Notes: a model not told the origin generated them from the sequence alone. DNA of 6,379 bases from Thermacetogenium sp. UBA4966 (GCA_002397275.1 DHAA01000062.1:16470-22848); one strand, 5' to 3'. Counted from the first letter of the stretch, positions 1 through 5,916 are shown. Numbers and translations are program-made.

Positions 1-12
1 TTTATTGTTTTC

Positions 13-17
13 AGGAG
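13..17 (+). promoter_or_regulatory. Ribosome binding site deciding the crcB start
   Basis: AGGAG sits 8 bases before the GTG at 26. It lies inside the longer reading frame that begins with TTG at 5, so it argues for the shorter 125-residue product. Confidence 0.7.
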
Positions 18-25
18 TGATCTCG

Positions 26-403
26 GTGAATTTAAGCAGGATACTAATCGTTGGGGCCGGCAGTTTATTGGGCGGTATGCTGCGATATATAATATCCGTT
101 GTCACTGCAAAATATTTTGGAGATTTTCCGCTGGGAACACTGCTGGTCAATGTGGCCGGAGGTTTTCTGATAGGTTTTATTATGCAAGCCGGTATAAACT
201 TATGGTCGCTTTCCACAGAATCACGTATTTTTATTACAACAGGTTTTTTGGGGGGGCTAACCACTTTCTCTACTTTTAGTTACGAGACGATTTCGCTGCT
301 TGCGGAGGGGTCATATTTCATGGGCGCTTTGAATGTCTGCCTCAATTTGTTTCTGGCGCTGTCGGCTTGCTGGGGCGGCGCGGCCGTTGCTCGGATGCTT
401 TAG
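26..403 (+). CDS. crcB: Fluoride ion channel CrcB/FluC
   Basis: A small, very hydrophobic protein of 125 residues, the usual CrcB/FluC length, with about four membrane segments. FluC proteins form dual-topology dimers in the inner membrane that let toxic fluoride out of the cell. Diagnostic motifs are visible: an N-terminal Gly-rich segment ending in GGMLRY (16-21), FPLGTLLVNVAGGFLIG (34-50) with the pore-lining Asn42, and TTGFLGGLTTFSTFSYE (71-87), which carries the broken third helix and the two fluoride-coordinating phenylalanines (Phe81, Phe84). I chose GTG at 26 because AGGAG lies at 13-17 with an 8-base spacer; a TTG at 5 would add seven residues upstream of that site. The gene is AT-richer than the operon after it and appears to be a separate unit. 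Whether a fluoride riboswitch or a second crcB precedes it lies outside the window. Identification is secure. Confidence 0.95.
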   Translation: MNLSRILIVGAGSLLGGMLRYIISVVTAKYFGDFPLGTLLVNVAGGFLIGFIMQAGINLWSLSTESRIFITTGFLGGLTTFSTFSYETISLLAEGSYFMGALNVCLNLFLALSACWGGAAVARML

Positions 404-414
404 AAATGCCGGGG

Positions 415-431
415 TATTCTTAACGAGAATA
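415..431. repeat. AT-rich inverted repeat after crcB
   Basis: TATTCT (415-420) and AGAATA (426-431) are perfect inverted arms around the 5-base loop TAACG, 12 bases after the crcB stop. No T-run follows, so it is not a convincing intrinsic terminator. It ends 14 bases before the -35 box at 446, so it could instead be an operator for the downstream promoter. It may also be chance, since the arms are only 6 bp and AT-rich. Confidence 0.3.
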
Positions 432-445
432 TAACATTTAATGCC

Positions 446-474
446 TTGACAAAGCAGTATATAATTGGTAAGAT
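446..474 (+). promoter_or_regulatory. Sigma-A-type promoter with extended -10
   Basis: A perfect TTGACA at 446-451 is followed by a 17-base spacer and TAAGAT at 469-474 (4 of 6 consensus matches). A TGG at 466-468 supplies the extended -10 element. Overlapping TATAAT strings at 460-465 and 474-479 are at the wrong distance from the -35. The promoter points toward the glycosyltransferase operon and is the best promoter in the gap, with transcription expected to start near 481. Confidence 0.6.
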
Positions 475-490
475 ATAATTAACAGCTTGG

Positions 491-514
491 ATGGAGCGAA
501 AAGTTGGGCTCCAT
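491..514 (+). repeat. Perfect 7-bp hairpin near the predicted transcript start
   Basis: ATGGAGC (491-497) and GCTCCAT (508-514) are perfect inverted arms around a 10-base loop. The hairpin begins about 10 bases after the predicted transcription start. No T-run follows, so it is not a terminator. It could be a 5' stabilising stem or a protein-binding site. Confidence 0.35.
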
Positions 515-555
515 TAAATAGCAGAGCAGAATGCTAACAGGTGGAGAACAGTATA

Positions 556-642
556 ATGAACAGAGGTACAAATTGTGCCTGGAGAAAGATTGATCGGGCT
601 GCCTGTAATAGCTACTGCAAGCGGTATTTAATGCTCAGATGA
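556..642 (+). CDS. Possible 28-residue Cys-containing peptide
   Basis: A very short frame starts with ATG at 556, preceded by GGAG at 543-546 with a 9-base spacer. It would encode a basic peptide beginning MNRGTNCAWRK with three cysteines (positions 7, 17, 21). It lies downstream of the promoter at 446-474. Its stop codon overlaps the ATG of the next mini-ORF in an ATGA arrangement. I do not recognise it. A frame this short is expected by chance, so it is a candidate leader peptide only. Confidence 0.15.
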   Translation: MNRGTNCAWRKIDRAACNSYCKRYLMLR

Positions 643-737
643 ACAGAGATCTTTACTCATATCTAGTTGATCCCGCAATATGCCTGTTACCACGGCAGCT
701 AAAGGGAGTTTGCCAAACCAGGGAGGCATTGCAGTAA
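639..737 (+). CDS. Possible 32-residue mini-ORF overlapping the previous one
   Basis: This frame begins with the ATG of an ATGA overlap with the stop of the frame at 556-642, and would encode a 32-residue peptide starting MNRDLYSYLVD. It has no Shine-Dalgarno site of its own and would depend on translational coupling. There is no recognisable domain or family. It is recorded only because of the overlap geometry; chance is the likelier explanation. Confidence 0.1.
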   Translation: MNRDLYSYLVDPAICLLPRQLKGVCQTREALQ

Positions 738-791
738 AGCCCGACATTTAGAAGAATCATCTCTTCGTATTCTCCGGTGCAGATAATCATG

Positions 792-808
792 CCGCTTAAA
801 ACAAGCGG
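792..808. repeat. Inverted repeat, 6-bp stem
   Basis: CCGCTT (792-797) and AAGCGG (803-808) are perfect arms around the 5-base loop AAAAC. The next bases are ATTCATC, with no T-run. It is one of three inverted repeats within 135 bases in this leader. Confidence 0.3.
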
Positions 809-860
809 ATTCATCAGTCAACGGCCTTTTCGTCTGAGGAAGCCGGATGCTAAATATGGG

Positions 861-880
861 ACGGCGTATTGATATGCCGT
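861..880. repeat. Inverted repeat, 9-bp arms
   Basis: ACGGCGTAT (861-869) faces ATATGCCGT (872-880) with only TG between the arms. A single G-T pair interrupts an otherwise perfect match. As RNA it would close as roughly a 7-8 bp stem with a tetraloop. As DNA it resembles a dyad operator. Confidence 0.35.
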
Positions 881-889
881 CAGGGGAAC

Positions 890-926
890 ATGAGCGGCCG
901 ATTAAAATTTTCCAGGCCATGCTCAT
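890..926. repeat. Long bulged inverted repeat
   Basis: ATGAGCGGCC (890-899) pairs with GGCC (915-918) plus GCTCAT (921-926), leaving a 2-base AT bulge at 919-920 and a 15-base AT-rich loop. Ten base pairs in total make it the strongest potential RNA stem in the gap. It sits about 130 bases before the first glycosyltransferase gene and has no T-run after it. Confidence 0.4.
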
Positions 927-1043
927 ACCCGGCGCTTGTGCGTAGATTGAGGGCATAAGCGCATCGAAATGCCGGCAGATGATCGACGACAAAGTTGGTT
1001 CGGCTTGTCTGGTGATTCTATCGGTATATTTTTTGATCGTTGC

Positions 1044-1051
1044 GGAAGGAG
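1044..1051 (+). promoter_or_regulatory. Ribosome binding site with ambiguous start choice
   Basis: GGAAGGAG at 1044-1051 is the only good Shine-Dalgarno site near the first glycosyltransferase. It is only 2 bases from ATG 1054 but a textbook 8 bases from TTG 1060. The two starts differ by two residues. An upstream in-frame ATG at 979 has no such site. Confidence 0.5.
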
Positions 1052-1053
1052 CG

Positions 1054-2271
1054 ATGGATTTGAATTTTGTTAATGTGAGCACCTATTATCCCAGGGAGTG
1101 CGGCCTTGCTTCGTTCTCCAAGGATCTGAGGGCAGGTCTGGCGAGCGCCGGGCATAAAGTACGGATTGCGGCTATTTCAGACAGGCATTATAATTACCCC
1201 GCGGAGGTTTACTGCGATATTCGGCAGGAGGTCAAAGATGATTATCTCACCGCGGCGCGCAGGATCAACGGTTCCCCGCATATCCAGATGGTGATCATCC
1301 AGCACGAGTATGGGATCTTCGGCGGCCGTGACGGTGAGTATGCCGTTGATTTTGCCGCTCATCTAGAAAAACCATTTCTGCTGGTCACCCACACTGTTTT
1401 GCCTCATCCCTCGGCCAGCCAGAGGGTTGTTTTGCAGATATTGGCCAAGCGGGCTGCCGCGGTAGTCAGTATGACCGAGCGTTCGGCGCGTCTGCTGAGA
1501 ACGGTTTTCGGCGTTCCCGCGGAAAAAATAGTGATTATCCCTCACGGGGTTCCCGATTTTGAGCGCAAAGACAGGGAATCCCTGAAAATGCTCTATGGGT
1601 ATACGGGCAGGCAGGTGATCACCACATTCGGCCTGATCGGGCCGAGCAAGGGGCTGGAGATCGGCATCAGAGCCGTCAAGAAGCTTGTTGGCAGGCATCC
1701 GCACCTGCTCTATATTATCGCCGGCAAGACGCACCCCGTTCTGCTGGAAAGGGAGGGGGAACGCTACCGGGAGAGCCTGGCGAAGATGTGCGCGGACCTG
1801 GAGTTGGACAAGCATGTCCGGTTTGTCAACCACTTCCTGGATGTAGGGGAGCTGGGAGACTACCTTTATCTGTCCGACGCCTACCTCAGTCCCTATCCCA
1901 ACCGCGAGCAGGCGGTGAGCGGTACGCTTGCTTATGCGGTGGGCTGCGGCAGGGCGATTGTGTCCACGCCGTACGAGTACGCTCTGGATGTGCTCAAAAA
2001 GCGAAGGCTGGGGCTTGTGGCGGAGGAAGCATCGCCAGAGGCGCTGAGTAGACTTTTGGATCGGGTGCTTTCCCAGCCTGACCTGAAGATATCGCTGGAG
2101 AAGAGGGCCTCTTCTTTTGGCGAGTCTATCAAGTGGCCCGGGATCGCCGCCCGTTATGCGGATCTGGCCAGAGAGGTATTGAAGCCTCAGGCGCCGGTTA
2201 CCATTATCCAGGGAAAAGCCTTGGGCGGTAATCTGATGGCGGCAATGAAGAAAAAGGGCAGTTGGAGGTAG
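1054..2271 (+). CDS. GT4-type (GT-B fold) glycosyltransferase
   Basis: A 405-residue protein with the two-domain GT-B layout of family GT4, whose members are retaining enzymes that move sugar from a nucleotide donor to an acceptor in the cytoplasm. The N-terminal domain opens with NVSTYYPRECGLASFSKDL (7-25), followed by QHEYGIFGG (83-91) and THTVLPHP (112-119). The donor domain shows IPHGVPD (162-168), GLIGPSKGLE (193-202), AGKTHP (223-228) and YPNREQAVSGTLAYAVGCG (281-299). In the usual GT4 Glu-x7-Glu donor motif the first Glu is present (Glu285) but the second position is Ala293, which I recall as normal for this subfamily. The start is ATG 1054, or TTG 1060 judged by the binding site; ATG 979 would add a hydrophobic stretch that the family lacks. 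It is the first gene of a tight operon, 6 bases before the next. Donor and acceptor cannot be read from the sequence; the cupin in the last gene hints at mannose. Confidence 0.87.
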   Translation: MDLNFVNVSTYYPRECGLASFSKDLRAGLASAGHKVRIAAISDRHYNYPAEVYCDIRQEVKDDYLTAARRINGSPHIQMVIIQHEYGIFGGRDGEYAVDFAAHLEKPFLLVTHTVLPHPSASQRVVLQILAKRAAAVVSMTERSARLLRTVFGVPAEKIVIIPHGVPDFERKDRESLKMLYGYTGRQVITTFGLIGPSKGLEIGIRAVKKLVGRHPHLLYIIAGKTHPVLLEREGERYRESLAKMCADLELDKHVRFVNHFLDVGELGDYLYLSDAYLSPYPNREQAVSGTLAYAVGCGRAIVSTPYEYALDVLKKRRLGLVAEEASPEALSRLLDRVLSQPDLKISLEKRASSFGESIKWPGIAARYADLAREVLKPQAPVTIIQGKALGGNLMAAMKKKGSWR

Positions 2272-2277
2272 ACAGAG

Positions 2278-3318
2278 ATGGATTATCGGTATCTGGAGAA
2301 GATGAACGACAGCACAGGGATGATCCAGTTTGCGGTTTCAGATCAGCCGGACCCTGAGAGCGGCTGGACAGTCGACGATAATGCCAGGGCGCTCCTCGTC
2401 GCCCTGAATATGGAGGAAAACAGGGAGAGGACGGCTGTCTTATATACACGGTTTCTGAAAGAAGCCCAGCTGCCCGACGGGCAATGGCGCAACCTCAAGG
2501 TAAAGGGACAATATCTGAGCAACCTGGATTCCGGAGACTGCCAGGGGAGGGCGTTTTTGGCCTGCAGCATAGCGGCCTCCTCCGACTTGGCAGAGGTGAG
2601 CAAGCCGGCGCGGGAAATGCTGGAGAGGGCCTTGCCCGGTTTAGCGCAGCTTGAGTTCCCGCGTTCCAGGGCATACGCCCTGCTGGGGCTGGCGCGCTGT
2701 GCGGCGCTGCCCGATGGTGAGAGCAGCGCTGCTGTGCAGATTGCCCGGGAGTTCTGTGATAATCTTATCCATATTTATGACAGAAGCAAGGGGCGGGGCT
2801 GGTACTGGTTTGAGGATGAGATTACCTACTGCAATGGGATTATCCCTCAGGCTCTCTTCGCCTGCTATGCTTTGAACGGAAACCGCGGGGCGCGCGGCGT
2901 CGCCAGGGATGCGCTGTCCTTTCTGATCGACAGCCTTTTTGCCGAGGGTTATCTGAATATAGTGGGGAACAAGGGCTGGTGGCAGAGGGGGAAGGGCATC
3001 CCCCGTTATGACCAGCAGCCTGTCGACGCCTGTTCTATGGTGCTGGCCTTGAAGGAGGCATACCTGGTTACAGGAGAAAAGCAGTATTTTGATCTGGCCA
3101 GGCTCGCCTGGGAGTGGTATACGGGCAAAAATGCCAATAAGGCTTCGTTGTATAACCGGGAAAGCGGAGGCTGCCATGACGCTCTTACCGCCTCCGGGGT
3201 CAACCCCAACCAGGGGGCGGAAGCGCTGCTCTCCTGGCTATACAGTTCACAGATAATACGATGGCTGGAAAAGGAAGCGGGTGGGAGCGATCGATCTGCA
3301 GTTTCCACTGGGGGTTAA
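2278..3318 (+). CDS. Six-hairpin (alpha/alpha-toroid) glycosidase-like protein
   Basis: A 346-residue soluble protein without a signal peptide. Alternating helical segments and repeated conserved acidic or aromatic loops suggest an (alpha/alpha)6 toroid of the six-hairpin glycosidase class. Conserved-looking motifs are DSTGMIQFAVSDQPDPESGW (11-30), TVDDNARALL (31-40), the acidic aromatic block WFEDEITYCNGIIPQAL (177-193), YDQQPVDA (244-251), and GGCHDALTASGVNPNQGAEA (297-316). The D/E-rich loops at Asp33-Asp34, Glu179-Asp180-Glu181 and Asp301 are the natural places to look for catalytic acids. From memory, similar domains are often fused to the C-terminus of a GT4 domain like the one encoded just upstream; here the two are separate genes 6 bases apart. 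GGAGG at 2264-2268 supports the start. Its last 38 bases overlap the next gene. Whether it hydrolyses, phosphorolyses or only binds glycan is unknown. Confidence 0.7.
   Translation: MDYRYLEKMNDSTGMIQFAVSDQPDPESGWTVDDNARALLVALNMEENRERTAVLYTRFLKEAQLPDGQWRNLKVKGQYLSNLDSGDCQGRAFLACSIAASSDLAEVSKPAREMLERALPGLAQLEFPRSRAYALLGLARCAALPDGESSAAVQIAREFCDNLIHIYDRSKGRGWYWFEDEITYCNGIIPQALFACYALNGNRGARGVARDALSFLIDSLFAEGYLNIVGNKGWWQRGKGIPRYDQQPVDACSMVLALKEAYLVTGEKQYFDLARLAWEWYTGKNANKASLYNRESGGCHDALTASGVNPNQGAEALLSWLYSSQIIRWLEKEAGGSDRSAVSTGG
3271..3277 (+). promoter_or_regulatory. Ribosome binding site for a GTG start inside the previous gene
   Basis: AAGGAAG lies within the end of the upstream coding region, a few bases before GTG 3281. 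It supports a 38-base overlap rather than a later start; no in-frame ATG precedes the conserved LGVNYWP segment. Confidence 0.5.
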
Positions 3319-4546
3319 TTATTGGCCCGCGGGCAAGGCCATGTACTGGTGGCGGGACTTTGAGGCGGCGCAGGTTGGGGAGGACTTTTGCAGGCTGGCG
3401 GAGGCAGGGTTCCAGGTGGCGCGCATCTTTCTCACCTGGGAGGACTTTCAGCCGGCGCCGGGTACGGTTTCCGGAAGCTGTTTGCACCGTCTGGCTGCTG
3501 TCGCCGATCTGGCCGCGGGCCGCGGGATGATGATCCAGCCCACTTTTTTCTGCGGCCATATGAGCGGCGTCAACTGGATGCCGGAGTGGGCGCTGGGGGG
3601 TTCTGCAAAAAAGGGGCGTTTCCCGGTGATGAGCGGCGGCCGCTTGAGCCGTCGCCTGATCCGCAATTTTTACAGCGATCACGAGATGATCAATGCCCAA
3701 AAGCTGCAGTGCAGGGAGGTGGCGGGGGCGCTGCGCGGCCACCCGGCTCTGTGGGCTTATGACCTGGGCAATGAATCTTCCAATTGTGTTATCCCCCGGG
3801 ATCGCCAAGCCGCTCGGGACTGGCTGGCTGCTATGGTCGGGGAACTGAAAGGGGTTTCCGACCTGCCGGTCACCATCGGCCTTCATGCCGAGGATCTGGA
3901 GGAGGACCGCAAGCTGGGGCCGGCGGAGGCTGCGCTTTTCTGCGATTTCTTGTGTATGCACGGCTATCCTTTTTACCTGGACTGGGCCGATCACCTTCTG
4001 GATGCGCATGTGCTTCCTTTCCTGGGTTTGCTCACACGCTGGCTGGGAGGGAAAAGGGTCCTTTTTCAGGAGTTTGGCGTATCCGATCAGGTGCTGCGGC
4101 AGGAATATCCGGGGGAGGCCGAGGAAGCAGGCGCCGCCTATTACCGGAGGGCATTGCATCTTCTAAAGGAGGCGGGGATGTGGGGCGCCTTTGCCTGGTG
4201 CTACAGTGATTATGAAGAGCACCTCCTTGAGAAACCGCCCCTCAAGGAAAACCCTCATGAAAGATACTTTGGGTTATTTAAGGCTGACGGCAGCCCCAAA
4301 AAGGCGGCGGGTGTTTTTCAGACATTCGCCAAAAAGATAAGGGATGCGGCGGTCGGCGATAAGCATAGCCGCTCCGCGGGGGCCCTCTCCGCTATGCGCC
4401 GGGAACTGCCTCTGGCGTATGCAGCAGACGGCGCCGGCGGCAGCGAGGGACTTTCCTGGCTGCAGGGTGAGGACCCGGAACGATTTTACGAAAATCCGCT
4501 TTTTCATCTCAAAAGGCTATACAGGAGTTATAAGGGAAGGAGATAG
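3281..4546 (+). CDS. Clan GH-A TIM-barrel glycoside hydrolase (GH5/mannanase-like)
   Basis: A 421-residue protein with clan GH-A features, a (beta/alpha)8 barrel that cleaves beta-glycosidic bonds with retention. Visible marks are LGVNYWPAGKAMYWW (10-24) at the first strand, ARIFLTWEDFQP (47-58), QPTFFCGHMSGVNW (86-99), YDLGNESSN (160-168) with Glu165 as likely acid/base after strand 4, MHGYP (226-230) with the conserved His-x-Tyr, FQEFG (262-266) with Glu264 as likely nucleophile on strand 7, and FAWCYSDY (304-311) with the strand-8 Trp. Both catalytic glutamates are present, so it is probably active. Residues from about 355 form a less conserved tail. There is no signal peptide, so it likely acts in the cytoplasm, unlike secreted endo-mannanases and cellulases. 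GTG 3281 overlaps the upstream gene by 38 bases, suggesting translational coupling. The substrate is unknown; a beta-mannoside is inferred from context. Confidence 0.8.
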   Translation: MGAIDLQFPLGVNYWPAGKAMYWWRDFEAAQVGEDFCRLAEAGFQVARIFLTWEDFQPAPGTVSGSCLHRLAAVADLAAGRGMMIQPTFFCGHMSGVNWMPEWALGGSAKKGRFPVMSGGRLSRRLIRNFYSDHEMINAQKLQCREVAGALRGHPALWAYDLGNESSNCVIPRDRQAARDWLAAMVGELKGVSDLPVTIGLHAEDLEEDRKLGPAEAALFCDFLCMHGYPFYLDWADHLLDAHVLPFLGLLTRWLGGKRVLFQEFGVSDQVLRQEYPGEAEEAGAAYYRRALHLLKEAGMWGAFAWCYSDYEEHLLEKPPLKENPHERYFGLFKADGSPKKAAGVFQTFAKKIRDAAVGDKHSRSAGALSAMRRELPLAYAADGAGGSEGLSWLQGEDPERFYENPLFHLKRLYRSYKGRR

Positions 4547-4554
4547 TTTTAGTT

Positions 4555-5916
4555 ATGAAGGTCGCTTTATTATCCCCTATAGCATGGAGAACGCCTCCCA
4601 GGCATTACGGACCCTGGGAGAGGGTGGTTTCACTACTCTGCGAGGGGCTGGTGGAAAGGGGGGTTGACGTTACCCTGTATGCCACCGGGGATTCCCTGAC
4701 TGCAGCGAAACTGGAGTATGTCAGCAAAACGTCTTATGAAGAGGATAAGTCGTTGAATCCCAAGGTTTGGGAAGCGCTGCATATCGCTCACTTCTTTGAA
4801 CAGGCTGAACAATATGATTTGATCCACAATAATTTTGATTTTCTGCCTCTGACCTACAGCAGGCTGGTGAACACTCCTATGGTCAGCACCATTCACGGCT
4901 TTTCCTCGCCGCAGATCCTCCCGGTTTATAAAAGGTATGCCGACCGGAGTTATTATGTTTCCATCAGCGACGCGGACCGCAGCCCGGAACTTCCCTACCT
5001 GGACACCGTGTATCACGGCATCGACATTGAATCTTTCGATTTTTCAGCGGAGAGCGGGGATTACCTGCTCTATTTCGGGCGTATTCACCCGGACAAGGGC
5101 GCCTGTGAGGCCATTGAGATCGCCCGCAGGTTCCAAATGAGGCTGGTTATGGCCGGAATTATTCAGGACGAGGGGTATTACCGGGAGCGGGTGGCGCCTC
5201 ATATTGACGGCGAGCGGGTGGTCTATGCGGGCAGTGTGGGACCGGAGAAGAGAAATCTGCTGTTGAGAGGCGCCTATGCCCTGCTGCATCCCATCAACTT
5301 TGAAGAGCCTTTTGGCTTGAGCGTTGTTGAGGCCATGGCCTGCGGCACACCGGTGGTCGCGTTCAACAGAGGATCGATGCCGGAGGTGCTCAGAGATCAG
5401 GAAACCGGATTCCTGGTCGGAGACATTGAGCAGGCTGTGCAGGCTTTACACCGAATTCCCGAGTTGGATCGCGCCGCCTGCCGCCGCTGGGTGGAAAGCC
5501 GCTTCAGCAGGGAACGCATGGCCGACGACTATTTGCGCCTTTATGGTATAATCCTGGAAAAAGAAAAGCCGCGGATGCTTCAGGCCAACACCCCATGGGG
5601 GCGCTGGGAAGTCCTGCTGGACGCTCCGGACCACAAAGTAAAGAGGATCACCGTCAACCCGGGCAGGCGGTTAAGCTACCAGAAGCATTCCCAAAGGCAG
5701 GAACACTGGTTTGTGGTATCAGGGGAGGCTTTGGTGACACTTGACGGGGAAGATATAAGGCTCAGCGCCGGGCAGTCGGCGGACATTCCCCGAGAGGCGG
5801 CGCACCGCATGGCCAATTCCGGGGAGACCCCGCTGGTCTTTATCGAAACGCAAACCGGCAGCTACTTCGGCGAGGACGACATCGTGCGCCTGGAGGACGA
5901 CTACGGCCGCGCCTGA
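4555..5916 (+). CDS. GT4 glycosyltransferase fused to a mannose-6-P isomerase-type cupin
   Basis: A 453-residue two-domain protein. Residues 1-335 are a GT4 glycosyltransferase: PPRHYGPWERVV (14-25) in the acceptor domain, STIHGFSSP (111-119), VYHGID (152-157), YFGRIHPDKG (173-182) with Arg176 and Lys181, and EPFGLSVVEAMACGTPVVAF (251-270), holding an intact Glu251-x7-Glu259 donor motif. Residues 340-453 are a cupin matching the C-terminal isomerase part of ManC: PWGRWEVLLD (347-356), KVKRITVNPGRRLSYQKH (361-378), EHWFVVSGEA (383-392), IPREAAHRMAN (411-421) and GEDDIVRLEDDYGR (439-452). Likely metal ligands are Gln376, His378, Glu383 and His417. ManC's nucleotidyltransferase part is absent. 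AAGGAG (4537-4542) precedes the ATG by a longish 12 bases. It is the last gene of the operon, 8 bases after the hydrolase. The fusion suggests fructose-6-P/mannose-6-P interconversion or mannose sensing linked to glycosyl transfer; activity is inferred. Confidence 0.9.
   Translation: MKVALLSPIAWRTPPRHYGPWERVVSLLCEGLVERGVDVTLYATGDSLTAAKLEYVSKTSYEEDKSLNPKVWEALHIAHFFEQAEQYDLIHNNFDFLPLTYSRLVNTPMVSTIHGFSSPQILPVYKRYADRSYYVSISDADRSPELPYLDTVYHGIDIESFDFSAESGDYLLYFGRIHPDKGACEAIEIARRFQMRLVMAGIIQDEGYYRERVAPHIDGERVVYAGSVGPEKRNLLLRGAYALLHPINFEEPFGLSVVEAMACGTPVVAFNRGSMPEVLRDQETGFLVGDIEQAVQALHRIPELDRAACRRWVESRFSRERMADDYLRLYGIILEKEKPRMLQANTPWGRWEVLLDAPDHKVKRITVNPGRRLSYQKHSQRQEHWFVVSGEALVTLDGEDIRLSAGQSADIPREAAHRMANSGETPLVFIETQTGSYFGEDDIVRLEDDYGRA
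5544..5552 (+). promoter_or_regulatory. Possible internal extended -10 at the GT4-cupin junction
   Basis: TGGTATAAT is a perfect extended -10, placed inside the gene about 20 bases before the cupin-coding part. No -35 is recognisable 17 bases upstream. An ATG for Met341 at 5575 could start a separate cupin of 113 residues, but its binding site is weak. The string also encodes Tyr-Gly-Ile-Ile in a helix, so chance is quite possible. Confidence 0.2.

Larger units (their letters stand above)
404..1053. other. 650-base gene-poor region, candidate operon leader
   Basis: No convincing protein gene is present. The longest frame, on the minus strand over 699-1082, has no recognisable domain and runs into the start of the first glycosyltransferase gene, so I treat it as spurious. 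The region holds an extended -10 promoter (446-474), inverted repeats at 415-431, 491-514, 792-808, 861-880 and 890-926, three AACAG direct repeats spaced by about one helical turn (536-563), and two overlapping mini-ORFs (556-642, 639-737). If transcription starts near 481, the glycosyltransferase operon would carry an untranslated leader of about 570 bases. I could not match it to a known riboswitch or T-box; the T-box AGGGTGG-type core is absent. Confidence 0.5.

Noticed and set aside
1005..1030. Possible promoter with TATATT at 1025-1030 just before the first glycosyltransferase
   Set aside because: No -35 hexamer is found at acceptable spacing; the best TTGTCT leaves only 14 bases.
979..1053. 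Upstream ATG extending the first glycosyltransferase by 25 residues, with a hydrophobic segment resembling a signal anchor
   Set aside because: There is no Shine-Dalgarno site before 979, a strong one lies at 1044-1051, and GT4 proteins of this type begin just before the STYYP motif.
699..1082. Minus-strand frame of 127 codons across the leader and the first glycosyltransferase start
   Set aside because: It has no recognisable domain, no clear binding site, a composition unlike a real protein, and it overlaps the likely ribosome binding site of a convincing + strand gene.
3200..4159. Minus-strand frame of 319 codons opposite the hydrolase gene
   Set aside because: It is the antisense shadow of a GC-rich gene. 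The + strand frame carries intact catalytic motifs and the minus frame has none.
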